NCBI GenBank assembly: GCA_965214955.1
Contig: CBDCCU010000009.1
Span: 62,001 to 126,000 of the forward strand
Reading direction: 5' to 3'
DNA length: 64,000 nt
DNA from: Aliikangiella sp965214955
GTDB lineage: Bacteria; Pseudomonadota; Gammaproteobacteria; Enterobacterales; Kangiellaceae
Of this stretch, positions 17,399 to 25,676 are shown piece after piece. The notes under the pieces are model-generated. The model was not told the DNA's origin, did no database searches, and was given only the letters and a program-made list of their open reading frames with translations. Position 1 is the first letter of the stretch. Each line of letters begins with the position of its first letter. A program made the translations under genes and the position numbers.

Positions 17399-18205
17399 AT
17401 GAAAACAGGTAGTTTAACCATTGTGGGAACAGGCATCTTAACCCCTGCCCATCTTTCGCAAGAAACAATCTCAGTTATTAAAAGTGCCGATATTGTGCAC
17501 GCATTAATTCCCGATGCACTCGGTATATCTACCATTACCAAGCTTAATAACAATATTAAAAACTTGGGCGATCTCTATTATCGTAAAGAACAAAACAAAA
17601 ACGGCAACAGTCGGCTCGACGGCTACAACTTAATGATTGAGGCAATTTTAGCGGATGTAAAAAAAGACTTAAAAGTCTGCGCTATTTTTTACGGTCATCC
17701 TGGTATTTTTGTATTTCCTTCTCATGTTGCTATCGAAAAAGCCAAATCAGCAGGCTATAAAGCACAAATGCTACCCGCTATTTCAGCAGAAAGCTGTTTA
17801 TATGCCGATCTTGGGGTTGATCCTGGCGATCTTGGTTGTCAATCTTACGAAGCATCACAATTTGTATTTTATAAGCATCAAATCAATACCAGTGCCGCTT
17901 TAATTTTATGGCAACTTGGTGTAGTGGGAGATGAAACCCTTACATCGCTTAAACCCACAGATAATGGGCTTAAAATGTTACAAGAAAGACTATTAGCATT
18001 TTACCCCAAAGAACATTCTATAACCTTATATGAAGCCAGCACACTACCAATAATGCCGCCAAGAATAGAGTCTATTAAGATAGGCGATTTAGATTCTGCA
18101 CAAATAAACACAATAACAACAGGTTATATACCACCATTAAATGAGCCAGAACTTGATATCACATTTTGTGAAAAATGGAATATTGACCTTAACCACCTAA
18201 TTTAA
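17399..18205 (+). CDS. Split borosin alpha-N-methyltransferase (SonM/OphMA-like)
   Basis: The 268-residue protein has the tetrapyrrole-methylase fold used by borosin peptide-backbone N-methyltransferases. Blocks resembling the OphMA methyltransferase domain are SLTIVGTGI at the start, SRLDGY (R72, Y76), FYGHPGIFV (Y98 in FYG), MLPAISAESCLYADL and DPGDLGCQSYEAS. R72, Y76 and Y98 fall at the positions that I recall as catalytic or binding residues in OphMA. Unlike OphMA it has no fused core peptide; it ends near residue 268 after a TGYIPP segment. A small precursor-like gene follows at 18283. It should use SAM to methylate backbone amides of that peptide. A corrin or siroheme role is disfavoured because no tetrapyrrole genes are nearby. 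Confidence 0.88.
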   Translation: MKTGSLTIVGTGILTPAHLSQETISVIKSADIVHALIPDALGISTITKLNNNIKNLGDLYYRKEQNKNGNSRLDGYNLMIEAILADVKKDLKVCAIFYGHPGIFVFPSHVAIEKAKSAGYKAQMLPAISAESCLYADLGVDPGDLGCQSYEASQFVFYKHQINTSAALILWQLGVVGDETLTSLKPTDNGLKMLQERLLAFYPKEHSITLYEASTLPIMPPRIESIKIGDLDSAQINTITTGYIPPLNEPELDITFCEKWNIDLNHLI

Positions 18206-18217
18206 AACATTGAATGC

Positions 18218-18246
18218 TTGGTGTTTTAGTTTGATTACGGTATAAA
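18218..18246 (+). promoter_or_regulatory. Promoter in front of the borosin precursor gene
   Basis: -35-like TTGGTG (18218-18223), a 17-base spacer and -10 TATAAA (18241-18246), located in the 77-base gap between methyltransferase and precursor. A start site near 18253 would leave a leader of about 30 bases containing AAGGA (18271-18275), spaced 7 bases from the ATG. Confidence 0.6.
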
Positions 18247-18282
18247 TGAATTTCTAAACAATAAATCTAAAAGGATGAACCA

Positions 18283-18504
18283 ATGAGTAAAAAACTAACT
18301 GAATTTTTAACTGAACTAGCCACAAATCAAGATTTAAAAGATGCCTTCGCCGCCGATAAAGCTGGCACAATGAAAAAGCATGGTGTATCTGATGATGATG
18401 CAAAACTCGTTATTAATAAAGATTATGATGCAATTCAAGATAAACTTGGTGCTGATTATGAAATTAGTAAAAACGATATTGTTCGTGCATTTAAAGCAAA
18501 ATAA
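18283..18504 (+). CDS. Borosin precursor peptide (borosin-binding domain plus short core)
   Basis: The 73-residue protein begins SKKLTEFLTELATNQDLKD and continues with MKKHGVSDDDAKLVINKDYDAI. This helical layout (short first helix, D/N-rich turn, HGxSDDDA helix cap) matches the borosin-binding domain of split precursors such as Shewanella SonA. The C-terminal ISKNDIVRAFKAK would be the core; I66 and V67 are the best candidates for backbone methylation by position relative to SonA residues 63-65. A strong ribosome binding site (AAGGA, 7-base spacing) and its own promoter suggest more precursor than enzyme, as expected for a substrate. No protease or transporter gene is adjacent. Confidence 0.82.
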   Translation: MSKKLTEFLTELATNQDLKDAFAADKAGTMKKHGVSDDDAKLVINKDYDAIQDKLGADYEISKNDIVRAFKAK

Positions 18505-18529
18505 TACCTCTTTATAGTCAGTAATTATT

Positions 18530-20377
18530 TTGAAAATTAAGCTAACTTTTTTTTTATTAATTTTAAATCTATTAAGCTTTTGCCTAGCGCAAGAACAATT
18601 AGATGCATTTCAATTAAACGAGTTAGCTTACGCCGAAGTACAAAAAGCCAACCCAACAGAGCTATTTCGACTAGCCAATAAAGCCCTACAAAAGGCCAAA
18701 CAAGAAAATAATAAAATAGAAGAGGCTAGAGCACTTTCAAATATTGCATCGGCTTACTATTATTTATCATCTTATGAAAAAGCACTTAACTTATATTTAG
18801 AATCATACGAAATTGCCAAACAAATAAATCATTCAGCATCTATTGATAGAGCTCTCAGCAATATTTCGAATGTTTATAGTTCTTTAGATAAAATTGATGA
18901 AACTTTAATTTATCGTTTAAAATCAAAGGCGCTTTTAGAAAAGGCTCATTCAAATGCAGATATAATCTCAAACAAATTATCGCTAGCTCTAACTTACCTT
19001 GAATTAGACAACTATGATTTATCTTTAAAAAATATAAATGATGCCAATAATCTATTATCAAAAAAGCCTAATTCATTCTTAAAAGGATTTTCTTTACTTT
19101 ATGAGGCTTTATATTATAAAAAAATTAAAAACAACAGCAAAGCGTTGGAAATATTTAGCCAACTAAAATCTCTATCATTAAATAATAAATATGTAACGCA
19201 ACTATATTCATCTTTAGCATATCCAGCTGAAATTTACTTAGAGCAAGGCAAATACAAACAAGCAAAAAAGAACATTCTAGAAGCCCTTAACTATGCAAAA
19301 GAGTTTGAACTTAATGTTCGGATTTTAACTGCTTATCAACTTTTAGCAAAAATAGAAAAAGCTCAATCAAACTTTAAAGCGGCTCTTGAGCACACCGAAA
19401 TCGCCCAATCTCTTAAAGAGCAAATATCAACCAAAAAAGTCAACCAATTAGCAGAAATCACTAAAATAGAACGCCAAGTCGCCGAAACCGAAGAAAAGCT
19501 TAAACAAAGCGAAAACGATAAAAAAATTGCCGAGCTTCAATTAGCTTCTCAACAGCAGCAACAAATGATTTGGGGTGTTGTTTTTATTGCCCTATTTGGC
19601 TATATCTTATTTTGGTTAAACCAGCGCAATAACCGTAAAGAGTTTGCTCGCCAAAAAACCATGAATGAAGAGCTTGTTAAGCTCGATAAAATGAAAGATC
19701 GTATTTTGACTAATACTTCCCATGAATTGCGTACGCCACTCAATGGCATTATTGGATTATCACAAGTATTACTGCTACAAAATGAAGACAAGCTCGATGC
19801 TGAAAGCTTAAAGTTTTTAAAACTGATTGAAAAAAGCGGCAATCAACTTTCTGACATCGTCAATGATATTCTCGACTTGGCTAAGTATAAAAATCAACAA
19901 ATTCAAATTAGACCAAGAGAGTTTGACCTTAATAGCTTAATTAAAGAAGTGATTTTAACCTGCAAACCTTTACTGGCCGATCACACCATTGCCATTAACT
20001 TTAAAGAATCGAGCAACCCTTTATTAGTTTTTCATGACAAAATGCGAGTAAAACAAATATTGCTCAATATTATCGGCAATGCCGCCAAATTTACCAAAGC
20101 AGGGCATATCGACATTAGGGTAAAAGAGCAAAACCAGCAGGTTACCATTGATGTGATTGACACTGGCATCGGTATTCCAGAGCACATGCAAGGGCGAGTA
20201 TTTGAAGGCTTTGAGCAAGTAGATGCAAATGATAGTCGTGAATATACAGGCTCGGGATTAGGCTTGGCAATTTGCAAAGAAATTACTCAAGCCATTGATG
20301 GAAGCATTAGTTTAACCTCACAAGAAGGCAAAGGCACTCAGGTTACTCTTGTTCTTGCAAAGCAATTTGCTCAATAA
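18530..20377 (+). CDS. TPR-containing membrane sensor histidine kinase
   Basis: The 615-residue protein has a signal peptide (about 1-20), a TPR-rich periplasmic region (about 25-300, e.g. ARALSNIASAYYYLSSYEKAL), a coiled coil (300-345) and one membrane helix (about 345-362). The kinase core follows: H-box TSHELRTPLNG with His398, N-box NIIGNAAKFTKAG, and the ATP-lid motifs DTGIGIP and GSGLGLAI. There is no receiver domain and no response regulator next to it. The start is TTG at 18530, the only start that includes the full signal peptide, though the ribosome binding site is weak. It begins 26 bases after the borosin precursor stop and may share its transcript; any functional link is unproven. 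Confidence 0.85.
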   Translation: MKIKLTFFLLILNLLSFCLAQEQLDAFQLNELAYAEVQKANPTELFRLANKALQKAKQENNKIEEARALSNIASAYYYLSSYEKALNLYLESYEIAKQINHSASIDRALSNISNVYSSLDKIDETLIYRLKSKALLEKAHSNADIISNKLSLALTYLELDNYDLSLKNINDANNLLSKKPNSFLKGFSLLYEALYYKKIKNNSKALEIFSQLKSLSLNNKYVTQLYSSLAYPAEIYLEQGKYKQAKKNILEALNYAKEFELNVRILTAYQLLAKIEKAQSNFKAALEHTEIAQSLKEQISTKKVNQLAEITKIERQVAETEEKLKQSENDKKIAELQLASQQQQQMIWGVVFIALFGYILFWLNQRNNRKEFARQKTMNEELVKLDKMKDRILTNTSHELRTPLNGIIGLSQVLLLQNEDKLDAESLKFLKLIEKSGNQLSDIVNDILDLAKYKNQQIQIRPREFDLNSLIKEVILTCKPLLADHTIAINFKESSNPLLVFHDKMRVKQILLNIIGNAAKFTKAGHIDIRVKEQNQQVTIDVIDTGIGIPEHMQGRVFEGFEQVDANDSREYTGSGLGLAICKEITQAIDGSISLTSQEGKGTQVTLVLAKQFAQ

Positions 20378-20416
20378 AAAGAATCTAATAAAATAACTTC
20401 TATTTTGGACTATATT

Positions 20417-20435
20417 TATACCCGTTCTACTTCAA
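20417..20435 (+). repeat. Solitary end of the TATACCC palindromic repeat family
   Basis: TATACCCGTTCTACTTCAA equals the terminal 19 bases of the family at 44642. It lies 40 bases behind the histidine kinase stop and just before the glyoxalase gene. No matching second end is seen. Confidence 0.6.
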
Positions 20436-20452
20436 TAATCTTGAGACATTTA

Positions 20453-20869
20453 ATGAAATTTCTACACACTATGATCCGCACTAGCTGCCCTGATGAATCG
20501 GTTGAATTTTATACCAAGGCATTGGGCTTAAAACTTATTCGCAAAAATGACTACCCCAAAGCTGAGTTTTCTTTATATTTTTTAGCCGAAAATGAAAACG
20601 CGCCAATGATAGAGCTAACTCACAATTGGCAAGATCGCGAATATTCTCATGGCGATCAATTTGGTCATATGGCCTTTGAAGTGGATAATATTTATCAAAC
20701 TTGCCAACATCTAATGGACTTAGGCATTACCATTAATCGACCTCCTAGAGATGGCTACATGGCATTTGTCAAAGATCCAAACGGTATTTCAATTGAGCTA
20801 TTACAAAAAGGCCAATCTCTGCCGCAGCAAGCACCATGGAAGGACATGGAGAATAATGGTAGCTGGTAA
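20453..20869 (+). CDS. gloA: Lactoylglutathione lyase (glyoxalase I)
   Basis: The protein of 138 residues from ATG 20453 is a glyoxalase I: MKFLHTMIRTSCPDESVEF (first metal His at residue 5), MIELTHNW (metal Glu), QFGHMAFEVDNI (metal His), DPNGISIELLQ (metal Glu). It converts the hemithioacetal of methylglyoxal and glutathione to lactoylglutathione. An upstream TTG-started frame from 20405 would include a piece of the TATACCC repeat and is rejected. It lies 91 bases before gcvT. Confidence 0.93.
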   Translation: MKFLHTMIRTSCPDESVEFYTKALGLKLIRKNDYPKAEFSLYFLAENENAPMIELTHNWQDREYSHGDQFGHMAFEVDNIYQTCQHLMDLGITINRPPRDGYMAFVKDPNGISIELLQKGQSLPQQAPWKDMENNGSW

Positions 20870-20960
20870 AACCAACGCTAAATTACCAGTAATTGAGTTC
20901 TCTTTTTAAAACTTGATCTGTATAATCCGTATCCAAATTTTACGATAGGAAAGACTCAAT

Positions 20961-22046
20961 ATGGGTAAGCAAACTCCACTTTATCAAAGTCATGTAGACT
21001 GTGGTGCAAAAATTGTTGATTTTGGCGGCTGGGATATGCCTCTAAACTATGGCTCTCAAGTTGAAGAGCACCACGCTGTGCGCCAAGATGCAGGCATGTT
21101 TGATGTATCTCACATGACCGTTGTTGATGTTATTGGCGCAGAGGCAAAGCCCTACCTACGCTATTTACTCGCCAATGATATTGATAAACTAAGAGCCCGT
21201 GGAAAAGCGCTTTATACTGGCATGCTCAATGAATCTGGCGGTGTAATTGACGACTTAATTGTTTACTACCTAGACGATCAAAATTATCGCGTTGTTGTTA
21301 ATGCCTCAACCCGTGAAAAAGATTTAGCATGGATGGCAGAACAAGCTAACAAGTATGATGTTGCCATTAGCGAAAATAACAGCTTTGCTATGGTTGCAGT
21401 GCAAGGCCCTAATGCCATTGCCAAAACACTTTCTACTTTTAATGACGCGCAAAAACAAGCGGTTGATGGATTAGGTATTTTTGTTGCCGCAGAAGCAGGC
21501 GAACTTTTTGTGGCTCGCACAGGCTACACTGGAGAAGACGGCTACGAAATTATGGTTCCCGCACAAAGCGCTAATGCTTTTTGGCAGTCGCTTGTTGAAG
21601 CAGGAGTTAAACCTTGCGGACTAGGTGCTCGTGATACTTTGCGCTTAGAGGCAGGAATGAATCTTTATGGCAACGATATGGATGAAAATGTATCTCCACT
21701 TGAAGCCAATATGGGTTGGACTATCGACTGGAAAGATGAAGCCAGAGACTTTATTGGTAAATCTGCACTGGCCGCCGAAAAAGATGCCGGTGTTAAAAAT
21801 AAGCTAGTTGGTCTAGTGTTAGAAGGCAAAGGGGTTATTCGCGCAGGCATGAAAGTGATAGTTGATGGGGTTGGCGAAGGCACAACTACATCGGGAACTA
21901 TGTCACCAACATTAAAGCAATCTATTGGTATGGCTCGCGTACCAAAAGCCACTGGCGAAAGTGTAATGTTAGAAATTAGAAACAAACAGGTTCCAGCTAA
22001 AGTGGTTAAAGCCTGCTTTGTTCGCAAAGGTGAAGCATTGGTGTAA
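20961..22046 (+). CDS. gcvT: Glycine cleavage T-protein (aminomethyltransferase)
   Basis: The 361-residue protein shows the GcvT pattern: LYQSHVDCGAKIVDFGGWDMPLNYG at the N-terminus, the AGMFDVSHM tetrahydrofolate-site segment, ARTGYTGEDGYEI, and LGARDTLRLEAGMNLYG. It transfers the methylene group from the H-protein-bound aminomethyl to tetrahydrofolate, releasing ammonia. It leads gcvT-gcvH-gcvP. A -10-like TATAAT (20921-20926) lies 35 bases upstream. The 91-base gap after gloA is too short for a glycine riboswitch, and I see none. Confidence 0.96.
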   Translation: MGKQTPLYQSHVDCGAKIVDFGGWDMPLNYGSQVEEHHAVRQDAGMFDVSHMTVVDVIGAEAKPYLRYLLANDIDKLRARGKALYTGMLNESGGVIDDLIVYYLDDQNYRVVVNASTREKDLAWMAEQANKYDVAISENNSFAMVAVQGPNAIAKTLSTFNDAQKQAVDGLGIFVAAEAGELFVARTGYTGEDGYEIMVPAQSANAFWQSLVEAGVKPCGLGARDTLRLEAGMNLYGNDMDENVSPLEANMGWTIDWKDEARDFIGKSALAAEKDAGVKNKLVGLVLEGKGVIRAGMKVIVDGVGEGTTTSGTMSPTLKQSIGMARVPKATGESVMLEIRNKQVPAKVVKACFVRKGEALV

Positions 22047-22127
22047 AATAGCCGCCAAGGCTAAAAGCACACAATTAATTTGTGTTGTAACAAACTAAAT
22101 ATTGATTAAATAATTGAGGAAATAAGC

Positions 22128-22514
22128 ATGAGCAACGTCCCAAGCGATTTAAAATATATCTCTTCTCATGAATGGGTTCGTGTTGAAGATGATGGCACTG
22201 TTACCGTTGGTATTACTGATCACGCCCAAGAGCTTTTAGGTGACGTGGTTTATGTTGAGCTACCAGAAATAGACAGCGAAGTAGCTGTTGAAGACGAAAT
22301 GGCAGTTGTTGAATCGGTTAAAGCGGCTTCAGATATTTATGCGCCACTTTCGGGCACTATTATTGCCGTAAATGAAGACTTAGAAGATGCGCCAGAAACC
22401 GTAAACTCTTCGCCTTATGATGATGGCTGGATGTTTAAAATGAAACTTTCTGAGCCATCTGAGCTAGACAATTTAATTGACGCAGAAGCCTACAGCGCAG
22501 AAATTGAAGAGTAA
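22128..22514 (+). CDS. gcvH: Glycine cleavage H-protein (lipoyl carrier)
   Basis: The 128-residue protein has the lipoyl domain with the attachment lysine in VESVKAASDIYAPLSG (Lys65), preceded by YISSHEWVRVEDDG and GITDHAQELLGDVVYVELP. It shuttles the aminomethyl group between P- and T-proteins. It is 81 bases behind gcvT; a hairpin with a T-run after the stop could partly uncouple it from gcvP. Confidence 0.97.
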   Translation: MSNVPSDLKYISSHEWVRVEDDGTVTVGITDHAQELLGDVVYVELPEIDSEVAVEDEMAVVESVKAASDIYAPLSGTIIAVNEDLEDAPETVNSSPYDDGWMFKMKLSEPSELDNLIDAEAYSAEIEE

Positions 22515-22546
22515 CTAGCCTTTAGCGGTACAGGTGTTTGAAAATT

Positions 22547-22573
22547 AGCCTCGACTAACCTCGGGGCTTTTTC
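22547..22573 (+). terminator. Hairpin with T-run between gcvH and gcvP
   Basis: AGCCTCG (22547-22553) pairs with CGGGGCT, ending at 22568, with one G-U wobble and an ACTAACCT loop; five T follow. Strong enough to terminate or attenuate transcription after gcvTH. Confidence 0.65.
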
Positions 22574-22656
22574 GGTATTTATGTTTTATATCCGATCTGC
22601 TTAGCTAAACAATTATCTAGAACAATAAACTAGAGCAATTAAACTAGAGAAAACCC

Positions 22657-25530
22657 ATGAATAGAACACTGCAAGAACTTAATAGTGAAGACGAATTTAT
22701 CCAACGCCATGTTGGCCCTAATCATTTAGAAACCCAGCAAATGCTTAATTATCTTGGACTAAACACCCTCGATGAGCTTTTAGAGCAAACGGTACCTAAT
22801 AAAATTCGTCGTGACGAAATGAATCTTCCATCATCGCGCAGTGAACAACAAGCCTTAAATGATATTGAACAATACGCCAAAATGAACAAGGTTTATCGCT
22901 CGTTTATTGGTATGGGTTATTATCATACTAAAACACCCACAGTTATTTTACGCAACGTATTAGAAAACCCAGGCTGGTACACCGCTTACACGCCTTATCA
23001 ACCCGAAATTGCCCAAGGGCGTCTTGAAGCCATTATTACTTATCAGCAACTCACCATTGATTTAACAGGAATGGAGTTAGCTAGCGCTTCATTGCTCGAT
23101 GAATCAACTGCGGCTGCCGAAGCTATGGCAATGGCTAAACGAGTGTCTAAAAATAAAAAATCGAATCAGTTTTTTGTTGACGAAAATGCCTTCCCGCAAA
23201 CCATTGATGTGATTAAAACTCGTGCAGAGCATTACGGTTTTGACATTATTATGGGCAAAGCCATTGATGCTTCAAACCACAATGTATTTGGCGCTTATAT
23301 ACAATACACCGACCGCACAGGTGAAGTGATCGACTTAGAATCTGTTATAGCCGCATTGCAAGCAAACAAAGCCATTGTTGCGGTTGGCGCTGATTTAATG
23401 AGCCTTGTCATGCTTAAGTCACCAGGTGAAATGGGCGCAGACATTGTTTTAGGATCGTCACAACGCTTTGGTGTTCCTATGGGCTTTGGTGGTCCACACG
23501 CAGCATTTTTTGCTACTCGCGAAAAATTCAAACGCGCCATTCCTGGTCGTATTATTGGTGTCTCTATTGATACTAATGAGCGCATGGCTTATCGCATGGC
23601 AATGCAAACCCGCGAGCAACATATTCGCCGCGAAAAAGCCACATCAAACATTTGTACCGCACAAGTGTTACTTGCCAATATAGCCGCTTTTTATGCGGTT
23701 TATCATGGCCCCGAAGGCTTAAAACAAATTGCTTATCGTATTCATCGTTTAACAGGTATTTTAGCCCATGCACTTATTGATTCTGGCATTAACTTAGTTA
23801 ACGACACTTACTTTGATACCTTAACATTAAATGTTAAAAACGCTAACAAAGACATTATTACCCGTGCCAATGCCGCCGAAATTAATCTGCGAGTTGATAG
23901 TAATGGTCAAATTGGTTTAAGTATTGACGAAGCCACTACCGAAGAAGAAATTCAAACACTTTATCGAGTTATTACCGGCAACGAAACCGCAACATTAGCT
24001 TTTGATGTACTAGACAAAACCGCACAAGCGCACGAATCTTTTGAAAGAGGTTTATTAAGAACCACACCAATTTTAAGCCATAAATCTTTTAATTCGTATC
24101 ATAGCGAAACCGAAATGTTGCGTTATTTAAAACATTTAGAAAACAAAGATTTATCATTGACTCATGCCATGATTGCACTGGGCAGTTGCACCATGAAACT
24201 CAATTCAACTTCCGAAATGCTGCCAATTACTTGGAAAGAATTTGCCCATATGCATCCGTTTTCACCAACCGATCAAACTCAAGGTTATCAAGCCATGATT
24301 GGTGAGCTAGAAAATTGGTTGTCTGAAATTACCGGTTACGATGCCGTATCGGTACAACCAAACTCAGGCGCACAAGGTGAATATGCGGGTCTATTGGCTA
24401 TTCGTGCTTATCACGAAAGCCTAGGCGAAGGGCACAGAAACATTTGCTTAATTCCTAGCTCTGCTCACGGCACTAACCCAGCCAGCGCACAAATGGCAAA
24501 TATGAAAGTCGTTATTGTTAACTGTGACGAGCAAGGCAATGTTGATTTTGAAGACTTAAAAGCCAAAGCCGAAGAGGTTTCTGGAAACTTATCTTGCTTA
24601 ATGATCACCTACCCTTCAACCCATGGTGTTTTTGAAGAGCAAATTAAAGATATTTGCGACCTAGTACATGAGCATGGCGGCCAAGTTTATATGGATGGTG
24701 CCAACATGAACGCGCAAGTAGGGATCACATCACCAGGCTTAATGGGCTCTGATGTTTCTCACCTTAACTTGCACAAAACCTTTGCTATTCCGCATGGCGG
24801 CGGCGGCCCTGGTGTTGGCCCTATTGGCGTTAAAGCCCATTTAAAACCCTTTTTGCCCAACCATTCAGTGACCAAACTAGCCTCAACAGGTGAAAACAAC
24901 GGTGCTGTTTCTGCCGCGCCTTATGGTAGCGCTGGAGTATTACCGATTTCATGGATGTATTGTGCCATGTTAGGTAAAGAAGGCTTAACCTATTCAACCC
25001 AAATGGCACTTTTAAACGCCAATTACTTAACCAAGCGTTTAAGCGAACACTACCCCATTTTATATCGCGGTAGAAACGACAAAGTTGCCCACGAATGTAT
25101 TGTTGACCTACGCCCCATTAAAGCCGAAACCGGTGTAACCGAGGTTGATATTGCTAAGAGATTAATGGATTACGGTTTCCATGCACCAACCATGTCATTC
25201 CCCGTTGCTGGCACATTAATGATAGAGCCAACCGAAAGTGAACCTTTTAGCGAAATTGAACGCTTTGCCGAAGCCATGATTTCAATAAAAGCCGAAATCG
25301 ACAAAGTTGGTAAAGGCGAATGGCAAGCCGACAACAACCCACTTTGTAACGCACCGCATACACAATATGATTTACTAGACTGGAATAAACCCTATTCAAT
25401 TAAAGAAGGCGTTTACCCTGTTGCCGATCAGCAAGATAATAAATTCTGGCCATCGGTTAATCGAATAGATGATGTATATGGCGATAGAAACTTAATGTGC
25501 GCTTGTCCGTCGCCCGATGATTATCGGTAG
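22657..25530 (+). CDS. gcvP: Glycine dehydrogenase (P-protein), homodimeric type
   Basis: The 957-residue protein is a full-length fused GcvP (E. coli 957). Marks are FIGMGYYHTKTPTVILRNV near the N-terminus, EMGADIVLGSSQRFGVPMG, and the pyridoxal phosphate lysine in SHLNLHKTFAIPHGGGGPG (Lys707). It decarboxylates glycine and loads the aminomethyl group on GcvH lipoate. It follows gcvH by 142 bases with a terminator-like hairpin between, so a separate promoter is possible. Confidence 0.97.
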   Translation: MNRTLQELNSEDEFIQRHVGPNHLETQQMLNYLGLNTLDELLEQTVPNKIRRDEMNLPSSRSEQQALNDIEQYAKMNKVYRSFIGMGYYHTKTPTVILRNVLENPGWYTAYTPYQPEIAQGRLEAIITYQQLTIDLTGMELASASLLDESTAAAEAMAMAKRVSKNKKSNQFFVDENAFPQTIDVIKTRAEHYGFDIIMGKAIDASNHNVFGAYIQYTDRTGEVIDLESVIAALQANKAIVAVGADLMSLVMLKSPGEMGADIVLGSSQRFGVPMGFGGPHAAFFATREKFKRAIPGRIIGVSIDTNERMAYRMAMQTREQHIRREKATSNICTAQVLLANIAAFYAVYHGPEGLKQIAYRIHRLTGILAHALIDSGINLVNDTYFDTLTLNVKNANKDIITRANAAEINLRVDSNGQIGLSIDEATTEEEIQTLYRVITGNETATLAFDVLDKTAQAHESFERGLLRTTPILSHKSFNSYHSETEMLRYLKHLENKDLSLTHAMIALGSCTMKLNSTSEMLPITWKEFAHMHPFSPTDQTQGYQAMIGELENWLSEITGYDAVSVQPNSGAQGEYAGLLAIRAYHESLGEGHRNICLIPSSAHGTNPASAQMANMKVVIVNCDEQGNVDFEDLKAKAEEVSGNLSCLMITYPSTHGVFEEQIKDICDLVHEHGGQVYMDGANMNAQVGITSPGLMGSDVSHLNLHKTFAIPHGGGGPGVGPIGVKAHLKPFLPNHSVTKLASTGENNGAVSAAPYGSAGVLPISWMYCAMLGKEGLTYSTQMALLNANYLTKRLSEHYPILYRGRNDKVAHECIVDLRPIKAETGVTEVDIAKRLMDYGFHAPTMSFPVAGTLMIEPTESEPFSEIERFAEAMISIKAEIDKVGKGEWQADNNPLCNAPHTQYDLLDWNKPYSIKEGVYPVADQQDNKFWPSVNRIDDVYGDRNLMCACPSPDDYR

Positions 25531-25566
25531 CTAAAGAAAGCGATTAATCTTCATTAAAACGATAAA

Positions 25567-25592
25567 AAGACAAACTTAGGTTTGTCTTTTTT
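25567..25592 (+). terminator. Rho-independent terminator after gcvP
   Basis: Perfect 9-bp stem AAGACAAAC (25567-25575) / GTTTGTCTT (25580-25588), TTAG loop, followed by T-rich sequence; 36 bases after the gcvP stop. Confidence 0.85.
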
Positions 25593-25631
25593 ATTTCATC
25601 AACCTGAACAATACTTGTCCTTCATTTATTT

Positions 25632-25676
25632 TTGGTATACAGTTTGTTACCTAATAAGTAATAAACTGTATACCAA
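25632..25676 (+). promoter_or_regulatory. AbiE operator: 19-bp inverted repeat reaching the start codon
   Basis: Left arm 25632-25650 (TTGGTATACAGTTTGTTAC) and right arm 25658-25676 are complementary at 18 of 19 positions around a 7-base centre. The right arm runs into the ATG of the antitoxin gene. AbiEi proteins are known to repress their promoters through inverted repeats, so this is very likely the autoregulatory operator. No Shine-Dalgarno fits, which suggests a leaderless or very short-leader mRNA. Confidence 0.75.

Noticed and set aside
17399..18205. Precorrin or siroheme methylase assignment of the methyltransferase.
   Set aside because: The fold is shared, but the sequence blocks and the small precursor gene fit borosin enzymes, and no tetrapyrrole genes are nearby.
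20405..20452. Longer glyoxalase start (TTG at 20405).
   Set aside because: The added codons come from the TATACCC repeat fragment and have no family match.
20870..20960. Glycine riboswitch before gcvT.
   Set aside because: Only 91 bases separate gloA and gcvT and no riboswitch-like pairing is visible.
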